From Dendrosporobacter quercicolus (GTDB taxonomy: Bacteria > Bacillota > Negativicutes > DSM-1736 > Dendrosporobacteraceae): DNA of 64,000 nucleotides. Below, piece by piece: positions 35,255-44,852 of the stretch. The stretch spans positions 434,001 to 498,000 of the forward strand of contig NZ_FNHB01000001.1 in assembly GCF_900104455.1 (NCBI RefSeq), given 5' to 3'. Under the pieces are notes generated by a model that had not been told where the DNA came from, did no database searches, and saw only the letters and a list, made by a program, of their open reading frames with translations. The translations under genes and the position numbers were made by a program. Each line of letters starts with the position of its first letter. Position 1 is the stretch's first letter.

Positions 35255-35301
35255 CATAAAACAAATCTCACATAATGCTATTATGTGAGATTTGTTTTAT
35301 G
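35255..35301. repeat. Perfect 22-bp inverted repeat upstream of the tyrosine recombinase
   Basis: Arms of 22 bp (35255-35276 and 35280-35301) are exactly complementary around a GCT spacer. The core is AATCTCACATAAT and its complement. The element lies between two divergent genes, so no gene reads into it as a terminator. A single copy of AATCTCACATAA recurs at 35382-35393. Confidence 0.8.
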
Positions 35302-35355
35302 GGTATAAAGCCAGTATAGACAAGGCTTGACGGCTGTTTCTCAGTTTTTTAAAAC

Positions 35356-35393
35356 TTGACAAAAAAGCCTAACAAGCTTACAATCTCACATAA
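35356..35393 (+). promoter_or_regulatory. Recombinase promoter with overlapping operator-like motif
   Basis: TTGACA (35356-35361), 17 bp, TACAAT (35379-35384). AATCTCACATAA (35382-35393) overlaps the -10 end and repeats the core of the inverted repeat 100 bp upstream, so its binding protein could repress the promoter. Confidence 0.65.
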
Positions 35394-35418
35394 CAGTTAA
35401 AAACAGGGAGAATTTAAC

Positions 35419-36006
35419 ATGAAGTTTGTTGAGCCATTTCGCAGTAAAAAAGATGTGGAAACGGTGCGGCTATATTTGCGAGGCAAAGCCCTAAAGCACG
35501 GATTATGGTTTTGGATTGGCGTCAATTCAGCTTTGCGTATTTCCGATTTATTGTCGCTCACCGTTGGCAATGTTCAAAAGAGCAACGGCGCTATTGTCGA
35601 TAAAATTCTAGTAAAAGAACAAAAAACCGGCAAAACAAAAGAATTTCCTATCTCCGATAAAATCCGGACGGAAATCCGGACCGTGCTTCAGCATTACACA
35701 TTAACCGAGGCCGGGCAGCCCCTATTTCCCAGTCATAAGACAGGGGAGAAGGGACAATTAAAACCGATTGGGCGCTCCTATGCCAATCAGCTGATCACCG
35801 AAGCAGCGCAAATGTGCAATATTACAGGAAATTACGGCAGCCATTCCATGAGAAAGAGCTTTGCTTATTTTGCCTGGCAGCAGGGTACAGACGTCCTGCT
35901 GTTGATGGATCTGCTGAATCACTCATCTCCCAAAGACCTCCGCCGGTATATCGGCATTACCCAGGAGCAGTTGAACAAGGTCTATCTGGCTGTCGATTTA
36001 GGTTGA
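35419..36006 (+). CDS. Short tyrosine recombinase/integrase
   Basis: 195 residues, essentially the catalytic domain alone. Conserved residues: Arg in ALRISDLLSL, HSMRKSF (HxxR), LNHSS (second His), and Tyr in RRYIGIT. It lacks the core-binding N-terminal domain of XerC/D. GGGAG precedes the ATG. It probably acts on the inverted repeat upstream or on sites elsewhere. Confidence 0.85.
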   Translation: MKFVEPFRSKKDVETVRLYLRGKALKHGLWFWIGVNSALRISDLLSLTVGNVQKSNGAIVDKILVKEQKTGKTKEFPISDKIRTEIRTVLQHYTLTEAGQPLFPSHKTGEKGQLKPIGRSYANQLITEAAQMCNITGNYGSHSMRKSFAYFAWQQGTDVLLLMDLLNHSSPKDLRRYIGITQEQLNKVYLAVDLG

Positions 36007-36141
36007 TGACCCACCCTGGGATGTCCCTGCCGCCGTAAATTTGTTATAATAAAGAGGCTGGAATGCCGAGCCCCCGGTGCGCCGGTGCATAATCAGCCAA
36101 ACCTCCAGTCATATTAGTATTATACAGGGGAGGCGATGGCA

Positions 36142-36447
36142 ATGGATCAGTCCAGAACAGCCCGCAGGCAAAAACAGCATTACAGCCTGTACAGGAAAAC
36201 CTTTGGGGCGGCGGCGGCGGTTTTAACCTGCGCCGGTTTAGGTTTGATTTGGTATTTTAATTACAAATTAACCGTTACGCTGGCGGCCGTAATTATTTTT
36301 TTCGGCATACTTGGCCTGCGGCCGGCCTGCAGACAGTATCTGCCCGGCCTGACTTCTTCCAACGCGGCCGTCCGCTTACTGGCTGTTTTTTTATACCTAA
36401 TTATCGTATTTGCTTTAATCAGCAAGGTAAAACGGACGATGTACTAG
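36142..36447 (+). CDS. Small membrane protein
   Basis: About 101 residues with three hydrophobic segments (AAAAVLTCAGLGLIWYF, LAAVIIFFGILGL, LLAVFLYLIIVFALI) and a basic N-terminus. GGGGAGG (36127-36133) favours ATG 36142 over ATG 36136. Family not recognised. Confidence 0.65.
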   Translation: MDQSRTARRQKQHYSLYRKTFGAAAAVLTCAGLGLIWYFNYKLTVTLAAVIIFFGILGLRPACRQYLPGLTSSNAAVRLLAVFLYLIIVFALISKVKRTMY

Positions 36448-36553
36448 CTAGGGTTACGCCATTCAGCCGCGGCTGCGCCGGGCCGCTATTTTACATAACC
36501 GGGAAAAACACGGCTGTTAATTTAAGATTACTAAAGGAGAGAATTTTTTATAA

Positions 36554-38350
36554 ATGAATATTCATGGAGATACCGGCGGCATAAAAAAAGGCCTGCTGGC
36601 CCAGCTTGAACAGCTCTATCAATTTAATGTTCCAACAGGCCAGGCGATAACGGCCGAACTGGCCCAGGCAATGCTTTCCCTGAGCATGCTGATCGAACGG
36701 GAAGTTGCCATTTACTTAAATCGCCGCGGTAAAGTAACGCAGGTGGCGGTAGGCGACCTGCGAACGGTTGACTTGCCTTCCACCGACAGCCGCCGTTCAG
36801 AAAAGCGCCTGAGCGGTATCCGCTGTATTCATACCCATCCCGGCGGAGACAGCCGCTTAAGCGGTATTGATATCTCAGCCCTGAAGAATATGCGGTTTGA
36901 TCTTATGGCGGCAATCAGCGCGCTGCCGGCCGGCGATGAGCCGGAGGTAAGCTTCGGGTTTATCAGTGATATTGACGACGGTCAAATGCACGTCCGGACC
37001 GCCGGACCGCTCTCCCTGTCCGAGTTCACCCGCTTGGCGTTTACTGAATTATTGCTGCAAACCGACCGCTTATTCAGTAAAAACGAACTGGCTGAACCTT
37101 TACTGCAGACTGAGCGGGTCATTCTGGTCGGCCTGGACCAAACCGGCAAATGGGCGATTGACGATTCGCTAAGCGAACTGGGCCAGCTGGCTGAAACCGC
37201 CGGAGCCGAGGTTGCGGCGGTAATCCGGCAGAAAAAGGACCGCCCTGATGCAGCCTTATTTATCGGCAAAGGCAAGGTTCAGGAAATAGCGGTCGCCAGA
37301 CAGGAACACAATGCCAATATGATTGTTTTTGATGATGAACTTACGCCATCTCAGCAACGCAACCTCGAACAGGCCTTGGGTGTTAAGATTATCGACCGCA
37401 CGGCGCTGATTCTGGATATTTTTGCCCAGCGGGCCAAATCACATGAAGGTAAGTTGCAGGTCGAGCTGGCCCAGCTGCGCTATCATCTGCCGCGGCTTGG
37501 CGGGCAGGGGCTGGTGCTGTCGCGCCTGGGCGGGGGAATCGGCACCCGCGGGCCTGGTGAAACCAAACTGGAGGTTGACAAGCGCCGTATCCGTTCCAGG
37601 ATCAGTGATATCGAACAACAAATTGAGCAGATCAAAAAACATCGTGAGATCCATCGCAAAAACCGCATTGCCGCAAATTTGCCGGCAATTGCCCTGGTTG
37701 GCTATACCAATGCGGGTAAATCGACCCTGTTAAATCAGCTTACCTCAGCCGGCGTCCTGGCGGAAGATAAATTATTCGCGACACTTGACCCAACCACCAG
37801 ACGAACCACACTGCCCAGCGGACTCGACGTTTTGCTGACCGACACCGTCGGCTTTATTCAAAAATTGCCGCACCAGTTAATCTCCGCCTTTCGGGCCACG
37901 CTGGAGGAAGTGGTGCACGCTGATCTTCTGCTGCATGTCATTGATGCCAGCCATCCCAATCACCGGCGGCAAATGGAGGCCGTTTGCCAGGTGCTCGGAG
38001 AATTACAGGCCGATCAAAAACCGGCCATTCTGGTCTTTAATAAGAGCGACAAGCTGACCGCCGCAGAGTTGCCCGGCTTGCTGCGGGAACAGCACAGCAT
38101 TGCCGTCTCGGCCGCCGGCGGCGCCGGTCTTGACGGACTGCTGCAATTAATTGATGCTTTTTTGGCTAAGCAAACCGCTGCGATGGAGCTTCTCATTCCC
38201 TATAGCGACAGCGGCATTTTAGCCAAACTGCACGAAACGGCTGTGATAAAATGCACTGAGTACCGGGATGACGGCACTTACGTAAAAATAGAACTGCCTG
38301 TTGAACGTCAAAAAGATTATCTCACTTATGCCATAGGAGCTGAAGCATGA
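36554..38350 (+). CDS. hflX: GTPase HflX with N-terminal JAMM-like extension
   Basis: 598 residues against ~420 for a typical HflX. The HflX core (~190-598) has [17 protein letters not shown]1 GYTNAGKS, G3 DTVG and G4 NKSD, and splits or rescues stalled ribosomes. The N-terminal ~185 residues include [16 protein letters not shown]93, H95, P96, S103 and D106 fit HxHPx6SxxD, the JAMM/MPN+ metalloprotease signature. The next gene overlaps by 4 bp, as in Bacillus ynbA-ynbB. Confidence 0.92.
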   Translation: MNIHGDTGGIKKGLLAQLEQLYQFNVPTGQAITAELAQAMLSLSMLIEREVAIYLNRRGKVTQVAVGDLRTVDLPSTDSRRSEKRLSGIRCIHTHPGGDSRLSGIDISALKNMRFDLMAAISALPAGDEPEVSFGFISDIDDGQMHVRTAGPLSLSEFTRLAFTELLLQTDRLFSKNELAEPLLQTERVILVGLDQTGKWAIDDSLSELGQLAETAGAEVAAVIRQKKDRPDAALFIGKGKVQEIAVARQEHNANMIVFDDELTPSQQRNLEQALGVKIIDRTALILDIFAQRAKSHEGKLQVELAQLRYHLPRLGGQGLVLSRLGGGIGTRGPGETKLEVDKRRIRSRISDIEQQIEQIKKHREIHRKNRIAANLPAIALVGYTNAGKSTLLNQLTSAGVLAEDKLFATLDPTTRRTTLPSGLDVLLTDTVGFIQKLPHQLISAFRATLEEVVHADLLLHVIDASHPNHRRQMEAVCQVLGELQADQKPAILVFNKSDKLTAAELPGLLREQHSIAVSAAGGAGLDGLLQLIDAFLAKQTAAMELLIPYSDSGILAKLHETAVIKCTEYRDDGTYVKIELPVERQKDYLTYAIGAEA

Positions 38351-39600
38351 TGTATCCGTTTTCCCGGAGAATCCTCGAAACCCGCGATCAGGCCTTGCAA
38401 AAAGCCCGTCAATTATTTTTTGCTATTGAGGAAATATCCCAAAAAAACACTTTTAAGCTATTGGAATGTTTTCGTAAACACAAGGTGGGAGACCATCATT
38501 TCCGTACAACGTCCGGCTATGCCTATAACGATGCCGGGCGTGAAAAATTAGAGGCGGTATGGGCCGATGTTTTCGGTGCGGAAAAAGCGCTGGTACGCAC
38601 CCAGTTTGTCTCGGGCACGCATGCCTTGTCGACGGTATTATTCGGTATTCTCCGGCCTGGAGATGAGCTGCTGGCAGTAACGGGAGCGCCGTATGATACC
38701 ATGCGGTCTGTCATCGGCTATGCCAATCCGGGCCGGGGATCGCTGAAGGAATTCGGCGTCGCCTACAAAGAGCTGCCAATGGTCAATCAGACGATTGACT
38801 GGGACAAGCTGAAAGCCGCCGTCAGCCCAAATACGAAAATGGCGCTTATCCAGCGTTCCCGCGGCTACAGTATGAGACAACCGTTAAGCATCGCCGATAT
38901 CGAAAAAGCCTGTGCGGCAATCAAAGCCGTTAACCCCGACTGTGTATGTTTTGTTGACAATTGCTACGGCGAATTTGTCGACACACTGGAACCAACAGCA
39001 GCCGGAGCGGATATAACGGCAGGCTCTTTAATCAAAAATGCCGGCGGTGGCATTGCGCCCACCGGCGGCTACATTGCCGGCAGGGAGGAATTGGTGGAGC
39101 TGGCCGCTTTCCGCTTAACCGCGCCGGGCATCGGCAGTGAAGTCGGCGCCTCGCTGATTGATAACCGGCTGCTCTTCCAGGGCCTGTTTATGGCGCCCCA
39201 CATCACTGCGCAAGCCTTAAAGGGAGCTGTATTCGCCGCCGCTTTCTTTTCCCTGCTGGGCTACCATACCCTGCCTGCGCCAGCTGAGCGGAGGGGGGAT
39301 ATTATTCAGGCAATTGAATTGGGTTCCGCCGAAAAAATGGTTGCCTTCTGCCGGGGGCTGCAAAAATATTCGCCGGTTGACGCCCATGTACGGCCTGAGC
39401 CGAGCACAATGCCGGGCTATGCCGATCCGGTCATCATGGCCGCCGGAACCTTTATCCAGGGCGCGTCAATTGAACTGAGCGCCGACGGTCCGCTGCGGCC
39501 GCCATTTGCCGTTTATTTGCAGGGCGCATTGAGTTTTGAGCACGCTGTGGTTGGTATTATGGGCGCTGCCGAGGAAATGGAAAAGCTCGGGACAAAATAG
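38347..39600 (+). CDS. ynbB: YnbB/aluminium-resistance family PLP enzyme
   Basis: 417 residues, a fold-type I PLP protein of the methionine gamma-lyase-like aluminium resistance family. The probable PLP-lysine is in [15 protein letters not shown], with the Asp in FVDNCYGEF. The start overlaps hflX (ATGA), as in Bacillus ynbA-ynbB. The true substrate of the family is unsettled. Confidence 0.88.
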   Translation: MMYPFSRRILETRDQALQKARQLFFAIEEISQKNTFKLLECFRKHKVGDHHFRTTSGYAYNDAGREKLEAVWADVFGAEKALVRTQFVSGTHALSTVLFGILRPGDELLAVTGAPYDTMRSVIGYANPGRGSLKEFGVAYKELPMVNQTIDWDKLKAAVSPNTKMALIQRSRGYSMRQPLSIADIEKACAAIKAVNPDCVCFVDNCYGEFVDTLEPTAAGADITAGSLIKNAGGGIAPTGGYIAGREELVELAAFRLTAPGIGSEVGASLIDNRLLFQGLFMAPHITAQALKGAVFAAAFFSLLGYHTLPAPAERRGDIIQAIELGSAEKMVAFCRGLQKYSPVDAHVRPEPSTMPGYADPVIMAAGTFIQGASIELSADGPLRPPFAVYLQGALSFEHAVVGIMGAAEEMEKLGTK

Positions 39601-39640
39601 GAATAGAATGCAATAATAGAATAATCTTGGAATCAGGGAG

Positions 39641-40171
39641 ATGAAAACCTTGAACATAAAAAAAATGATTGCAGCAGCGCTGTTGATCGCTTTGTCCTTT
39701 ATCGGCGCAAATCTGAAAATCATGGGCACCATCGCCTTCGATTCGATGCCCGGTTTTTTAGGCGCGCTGCTGCTTGGCCCGGTCTGGGGAGCTCTGATCG
39801 GCGCAGCCGGTCACTTCTTAACGGCGCTGTTTGCCGGGTTTGTCCTGACGCTGCCGGTCCATCTGGAAATCATGGGGATTATGGCCGGTGCGACGGCAGC
39901 TTTCGGAGCAATCTACCGCAGGCTGGCAGGAAAACGCAAAGGCTTGTCAGGCGGCGCGGCCCTGACGGCCGCTTTTGCCGCCGTACTGATTAACGGCCCG
40001 GCCGGAATAGCGGTTTTGTCGGTTCAGCTCTTGCCGGTGCTGGGGAAAGCAGGGCTGCTCACTCTGACCGGGGTGCTGTCCGCCGCCGCCGCACTGAATA
40101 TTGCCGCCGCCTTGCTGCTGTACCATCTGCTGCTTGGCAAACTGGATATAGCGGGTATTGACCATGAATAA
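39641..40171 (+). CDS. cblT: ECF-type S component, probable alpha-ribazole transporter CblT
   Basis: 176 residues with about five hydrophobic segments; GANLKIMGTIAFDSMPGFLGA matches ECF S-component style. Together with the overlapping PurM-like gene it fits the cblT-cblS pair that imports and phosphorylates alpha-ribazole for cobamide salvage in Firmicutes. CAGGGAG precedes the ATG. Another S-component ligand is possible. Confidence 0.7.
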   Translation: MKTLNIKKMIAAALLIALSFIGANLKIMGTIAFDSMPGFLGALLLGPVWGALIGAAGHFLTALFAGFVLTLPVHLEIMGIMAGATAAFGAIYRRLAGKRKGLSGGAALTAAFAAVLINGPAGIAVLSVQLLPVLGKAGLLTLTGVLSAAAALNIAAALLLYHLLLGKLDIAGIDHE

Positions 40172-40904
40172 AATTAGAAAAGTAAGAGATCTGACCCTTG
40201 TTGCTCTTGATCAGGAACGCGAACTGGTCATCGCCTGCGACAGCTGCGGCGGCATTGGCCTGAAACCGGGCGACGCATTCGCAGTTGACCCGTTCCTGAC
40301 CGGCAGATTTACAGCCCGTGTTGTCATCTTCGAGGTCATGTGCGCCGGCGCCGAGGTGATCGGCCTGACCAATGCGGTTTGCAATGAAATGGAGCCGACC
40401 GGGCGCCAAATCCTTAAGGGGATTCAGGCCGAACTGGCAGCCGCAAAGATTGACGGCGCAGTACTGACCGGCAGCACGGAAGAAAACTTTCCCACGGTTT
40501 CCACCGCTGTCGGCATGACGGCGCTGGGTCTGGTCAGCCGCAGAAACCTGAGAGTAAACACCTGCAAAACAGGGGCCTGGCTGGTTGCCGTCGGCGAGCC
40601 GAAGGTGGGGGCGGAAGTGCTGGCCAGCCGGCCTGGCGAGATTCCCGGCTATGAAGTCATCAAAGAATTGCTGGCGCTGGAGGCAGCAGCCGAAATTGTG
40701 CCGGTCGGTTCAAAAGGCATTCTGCATGAAGCGCGGGAGCTGGCGAAAAACAACCGGCTGAACTTGGTTCTCAACGATCATGTGAAGGTGAATACAGCAA
40801 AATCAGCCGGCCCCTGTACGGCAATTCTCGTCGCCGCCGGCGAAAGCACTATGGAGCAACTGCCTCAGCTGGGCCGGACCGAGGTTATCGGCCGGCTGAT
40901 GTAA
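40164..40904 (+). CDS. cblS: PurM/AIR-synthase-like kinase, probable alpha-ribazole kinase CblS
   Basis: About 246 residues from ATG 40164. PurM-like features: an N-terminal CDSCGGIGLKPGD (compare DGVGTK of AIR synthases) and a C-terminal glycine-rich region. CblS phosphorylates alpha-ribazole to feed lower-ligand salvage of B12. It overlaps cblT by 8 bp. TTG 40158 is an alternative start. Confidence 0.7.
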   Translation: MNKIRKVRDLTLVALDQERELVIACDSCGGIGLKPGDAFAVDPFLTGRFTARVVIFEVMCAGAEVIGLTNAVCNEMEPTGRQILKGIQAELAAAKIDGAVLTGSTEENFPTVSTAVGMTALGLVSRRNLRVNTCKTGAWLVAVGEPKVGAEVLASRPGEIPGYEVIKELLALEAAAEIVPVGSKGILHEARELAKNNRLNLVLNDHVKVNTAKSAGPCTAILVAAGESTMEQLPQLGRTEVIGRLM

Positions 40905-41316
40905 TAAATTCACAATGTGGTTGGGATTTGCTTTATCCCGGATCGCCTCTACCACTCAAAAACCCGCTTTTTTTCAATATAGCAAGATACAAGGATGAGA
41001 AGCACGAATTGTCTGCCTTTATGACGGACAGTGCGTGTTTTTTGCTTTTTGAGGCGACTTCTTAGCCCCACTGCGCGAGTCTGATTGAGAGTGATCTTCT
41101 TTTGAACGGTAAAATAAAACATAGAAAAAATACAATCAAAAACATTAATAAAGCAGCTCTGATCATCGTCGCCCAGGGCAGCAGTCTTAAGCAAAGAGTG
41201 CTGCTAGCCTGCCTGACGGCCAAGCTTAAAAATCTGATTTGCTCATTTAAGGGTCTGTGTAGCAATAGAAAAGTGCAATAAGGGGTTGCGCCAACTTTAA
41301 CAAAAATATGGTTGGG

Positions 41317-41350
41317 GGTCCATTGGAATGTAGCATACTTCCAATGGACC
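41317..41350. repeat. Perfect 12-bp inverted repeat in the cluster's upstream region
   Basis: GGTCCATTGGAA (41317-41328) and TTCCAATGGACC (41339-41350) are exact complements around a 10-bp spacer. It is about 70 bp upstream of the promoter candidate. It could be an operator, a terminator of unseen transcription, or a transposon end. Confidence 0.65.
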
Positions 41351-41417
41351 TTAAACAATTTTGTAATCATACTAAATTTTAACTTTTTTTTATAATTATT
41401 TCAATAATTAGCCTATT

Positions 41418-41446
41418 TTGACAAATTTTTCAAAATAATTTTGCTA
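41418..41446 (+). promoter_or_regulatory. Putative promoter of the biosynthetic cluster
   Basis: TTGACA (41418-41423) is perfect; 17 bp downstream the -10 is poor (TTGCTA, 41441-41446), within a very AT-rich tract. A poor -10 suggests an activator or alternative sigma factor. Confidence 0.4.
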
Positions 41447-41575
41447 AATTAAAAAGGCGTAGAATAATGGTGTTGCTCAGAATGTCAGTGGGAACCTTTT
41501 CAATGAGAAAGAAGCTCTGGTTGATATTTCTAATGGCAAGAAACTTTTCTCAATGCAGTTTCTGGGCTTACAAAT

Positions 41576-43216
41576 TTGGCTAAGATGGGGGGAATTCTTA
41601 TCAGCATAGTTCAGCAGCGTGAGTATATTCTGAAACAAGAGGAAGATAGTGGGGGGACATTTCTTCATCAGACCTGCCTGCAGTGCGACCGAAGCGAGAA
41701 CCTCGCATTGCACCTGCTCGGCGAGTCCACGGCTCTGAGTTACGGAGCATTGGATGCCGCCAGCCTGACTTTTGCTCTGCATCTGCAGGCGGCAGGGATA
41801 GGTAAGGGGACCCGTATCGCAGTACTTGCCGGCGTCTCCGCAGAGTTCGTTGTGGCACTGCTTGCCGTTTCCCGCTGCGGTGCGGCTTTTTCTCCGGTCG
41901 ATACCAGCTTGCGAGGCATTTCCCTTTCTTCGCTGATGGAACGCCTGCGGCCTGACGCAGTGATTACCACTAAAGCATATGTCCAGCGCGTCTTCGATGT
42001 CTTGGGCGAAGGTTTTTCGGTATTCGTGTTTTCAGGTCGGCGTTTCTGCGCCCAGGAAGCGGGGCTGTGGGGAGATTGGCGGCAAGGAGCGGAATGCAGG
42101 CAATGGAGGTTGCCGTTCACCCTGCCTGATCGGGCGTTCGCATCGCCCTTGCCGCCAGAAAGTATGCCGGACGACGACTTGCTACTGATGCCCACCTCCG
42201 GCAGCACCGGAGAGCAAAAATTCGTCCGTCTCAGCCATCGTGCGCTCCTTTTTAATACCCGTGCTCATGTCGCCAGTTTCGGCATTGTCGGACCGTTCAA
42301 GGCGTTGCAGATCCTCGAGGTCAGCTACAGCTATGGGCTGATCGCCTCGGTGCTGGGAGTGCTAGTGGCCGGAGGCAGTTTGGTGATTCCAGCCCACAAT
42401 ACTGCCCGCAGTGTCCGGGAAGCCATCGAGACTGCCAGGCCGGAGATTTGCCTGGGCAGTCCAGCATTGTTCGACTACCTCATCGACAATTGTTCGGAGA
42501 AGGAACGGGTTGTGTTTCGCCACTTACGCAAAATTGGAATCGGCGGTGACCGTTGCCGCGCTCCCCTGCGGGAAAAAATCAGTGCCGCATTCCCCGAGGC
42601 GGAGGTATTCGTAACTTACGGTGTCACTGAGGCCGGACCGAGGGTGTCTACCCTGCCGGCCGGGCAATTGCTGTTACGTCCCGACTCGGTGGGCTTGCCC
42701 TTGGAAGGGATAGCTGTCGAAGTAGTGGATACTGAGGGCAAGCCCTGCCCTCCCGGAAAGGAAGGCGTTCTGCGTGTGCGTACGCCCTCGCGCATGAACG
42801 GCTATCTTTTCGATGACACTCCGTTGGAGCCGGACGGATGGATCACCTTGGGGGATCTGGCCAGCTTGGACGAGGCCGGCTACTTAACCATACATGGGCG
42901 ACGGGACCGGCAGATCAAACATAGGGGCCGGCGTATTAACCTGGCACAGATCGAGAAGGTTCTTGAATCCCTGGCCGGCGTTGTCTTGGCAAAGGTGGAG
43001 GTAGACAATGGCATGGACCGTCTGCGGGCAGTAGTATTTCATCGTGCCGGCGAATCCTCCGATTTCGAGCGTCAGTTGGTTGTTCATTGCCGTCGCAATT
43101 TACCGCCCCGCCTGGTGCCAGAGGAAATCACGCTGAGGTCGGCGGATGGAATGTATTTTTTCAAGGGACGCCCGCTTTCTCTGAGCGGCAGTCAAAGGGC
43201 ATTCGGTGAAAAGTAG
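41576..43216 (+). CDS. Acyl-adenylating ligase (ANL superfamily)
   Basis: 546 residues, an AMP-forming acyl-CoA or acyl-ACP ligase. Motifs: PTSGSTGEQK (P-loop, ~residue 205), YGVTEAGP (A5), GDLASLDEAGYL and GRRDRQIKHRGRRINL (A7/A8), with a C-terminal Lys in FFKGRP. It is the first gene of eleven, and probably loads a starter acid onto the downstream ACP or CoA. The start is uncertain: TTG 41576 (no clear ribosome site) or ATG 41585. Confidence 0.88.
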   Translation: MAKMGGILISIVQQREYILKQEEDSGGTFLHQTCLQCDRSENLALHLLGESTALSYGALDAASLTFALHLQAAGIGKGTRIAVLAGVSAEFVVALLAVSRCGAAFSPVDTSLRGISLSSLMERLRPDAVITTKAYVQRVFDVLGEGFSVFVFSGRRFCAQEAGLWGDWRQGAECRQWRLPFTLPDRAFASPLPPESMPDDDLLLMPTSGSTGEQKFVRLSHRALLFNTRAHVASFGIVGPFKALQILEVSYSYGLIASVLGVLVAGGSLVIPAHNTARSVREAIETARPEICLGSPALFDYLIDNCSEKERVVFRHLRKIGIGGDRCRAPLREKISAAFPEAEVFVTYGVTEAGPRVSTLPAGQLLLRPDSVGLPLEGIAVEVVDTEGKPCPPGKEGVLRVRTPSRMNGYLFDDTPLEPDGWITLGDLASLDEAGYLTIHGRRDRQIKHRGRRINLAQIEKVLESLAGVVLAKVEVDNGMDRLRAVVFHRAGESSDFERQLVVHCRRNLPPRLVPEEITLRSADGMYFFKGRPLSLSGSQRAFGEK

Positions 43217-43262
43217 TGGTATCACGGAAAAAAGGAATCAGCGGAGAGGAGAGATCTAAATA

Positions 43263-44474
43263 ATGGGTACACGTGCGGAAATACCTGTCGTGACCGGTAT
43301 GGGATGCGTCTCTTCCGTGGGAGAGAACGTCTCCGACTTCTGGCGAGCTTTGCTGCGAGGCGAGAGTGGGATCAAGGAAATCGAGGAATTTCCCCGGGAG
43401 GCCTTGCGCAATTCCCTCGCCGGAGTGGTCCGCGTCTCCCCAGACTTGCGGCTGCAGGCGGACCGGGACAGAATCAAGGCGAGGATACAGCTCTTCGCCG
43501 TGGCCGCTCTGAACGAGGCATTGGAGGATGCACGGCTCGATCTCCGGGCCATGAGGTCGCGTCAGGGAAAAGTAGCACTCGTGATTGGCACTTCGCTCGG
43601 TATGTCCCTGGTGTTGCCATCGCTGGTTCCTGACGAAACCTTGGCGGCATTTGACGGGGCGAACGAGACCAACTCAAGCTTGGCCTATTTGACGCGCTTT
43701 TTTGAGGATCACTATAGCATGCCAGGGGCGGTTTCGATGGTGTCCACAGCATGTGCTTCGGCCACCCACGCTATCGCCCTGGCCTGCGACATGATCCGCC
43801 ATGACGGCTATGACACTGTAATCGCCGGCGGCGCCGATAGTCTGGACCGGATGAAATATCTCGGCCACTCAGCGTTATCGACACTAACTACCCGACTCTC
43901 CAAACCCTTCTCCCGTACCCGGGACGGTACCTTGTTTGGGGAAGGGGCGGGATTCCTAGTCCTTGAACGGCCGGGCCGGGCCGGAGCGCCCAAGCCCCAC
44001 GCGATCTGCCTGGGGGCGGGGTACAGCAACGACAATTACCACGTTACGGCGCCAGACCCCGAAGGGACGGGAGCCAGTATGGCGATGTCGGCAGCTATGG
44101 CCGATGCCAACCTGAGGCCGGAGGATATCGGCCACGTCAATCTGCATGGATCTGGAACGGTGCTCAACGACAAGGCGGAATATTTGGCCCTCCGCGATGT
44201 ATTCGGCGACGTTGTAGCTACGCTGCCCTGCACCTCCATCAAGGCAGCAGTGGGCCATGCCATGGGCGCGTCCGGAGCGCTGGAAGCCATAGCCACCATC
44301 ATGACGTTGCGGGAGCAGATTGTGCCTCCCACCCTTAATGTTTCGCGGAGCGAGGTGGCGTTCGAAATGGACCTGGTGGTGGACAAGCCGCGACCCTTAG
44401 ATGGCGTGAATTATGCGATCAGCAATTCGTTCGGCTTCGGCGGTACCAACGGGGTGTTAGTAATGGGACGATAA
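43263..44474 (+). CDS. Beta-ketoacyl-ACP synthase (KAS II-like)
   Basis: 403 residues with a complete Cys-His-His triad: C164 in VSTACASATHA, H295 in NLHGSGTV and H332 in AVGHAMGASGA. It should condense an acyl starter with malonyl-ACP. The start ATG 43263 follows GGAGAGGAG. The closest standard families are FabF and the KS of type II polyketide and aryl-polyene systems. It is 46 bp after the ligase and 94 bp before the ACP. Confidence 0.93.
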   Translation: MGTRAEIPVVTGMGCVSSVGENVSDFWRALLRGESGIKEIEEFPREALRNSLAGVVRVSPDLRLQADRDRIKARIQLFAVAALNEALEDARLDLRAMRSRQGKVALVIGTSLGMSLVLPSLVPDETLAAFDGANETNSSLAYLTRFFEDHYSMPGAVSMVSTACASATHAIALACDMIRHDGYDTVIAGGADSLDRMKYLGHSALSTLTTRLSKPFSRTRDGTLFGEGAGFLVLERPGRAGAPKPHAICLGAGYSNDNYHVTAPDPEGTGASMAMSAAMADANLRPEDIGHVNLHGSGTVLNDKAEYLALRDVFGDVVATLPCTSIKAAVGHAMGASGALEAIATIMTLREQIVPPTLNVSRSEVAFEMDLVVDKPRPLDGVNYAISNSFGFGGTNGVLVMGR

Positions 44475-44568
44475 GCGTCTTGCCATATAAGTGTGTACGA
44501 AGTGAATATATTCGGCCGGGAAGCTTGATTGCGAGATCGGTGAGCCAGGCTGGGAAAGTAGGGGTATT

Positions 44569-44850
44569 ATGGAAAAGAAGGAAATCAGTGATCGTATCAA
44601 AAGTCTGCTAGTTGAGGATCTTTTCCTTGCGGATTCGGTGGACGAGATTGCAGGCAGCGCAGAATTAGGCACAGATCTGGGCATGGATTCCGTTGGCTTC
44701 GTGGAATTGGCCACGCTGGTAGGCGAGGTCTTTGGAATTGAGGTGGCCGATACCGACATCGGCGATGGCCATTTCACCAGTGTGGACAAGGTGACGGAAT
44801 TCGTCGTTTTAAAAGCTAAATGGCAAGGAAAAAGCGGCGAGGAGGGATAA
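44569..44850 (+). CDS. Acyl carrier protein
   Basis: 93 residues, acidic, helical. The phosphopantetheine Ser is S41 in LGMDSVGFVELA. The DSxxxxEL motif is intact, although it is GMDSVG rather than the FabF-partner GADSLD, so this is a dedicated carrier. The stop is 3 bp before the next start. Confidence 0.93.
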   Translation: MEKKEISDRIKSLLVEDLFLADSVDEIAGSAELGTDLGMDSVGFVELATLVGEVFGIEVADTDIGDGHFTSVDKVTEFVVLKAKWQGKSGEEG

Positions 44851-44852
44851 GA

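Larger units (their letters stand above)
40905..41575. other. 670-bp non-coding gap before the biosynthetic cluster
   Basis: AT-rich sequence. Two minus-strand frames here (40949-41194 and 41062-41370) lack a convincing ribosome site, and their translations show no recognisable domain, so I do not call them. The gap contains an inverted repeat at 41317-41350 and a promoter candidate at 41418-41446. Base composition steps up sharply just after it. Confidence 0.5.

Noticed and set aside
40949-41370. Minus-strand frames in the gap before the cluster
   Set aside because: No ribosome site, no recognisable domain and overlapping frames; likely not genes.
44820-44852. ATG start at 44820 for the KS-like gene
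   Set aside because: It would overlap the ACP by 30 bp and lack a ribosome site; GTG 44853 has GAGGAGGG at the right distance.
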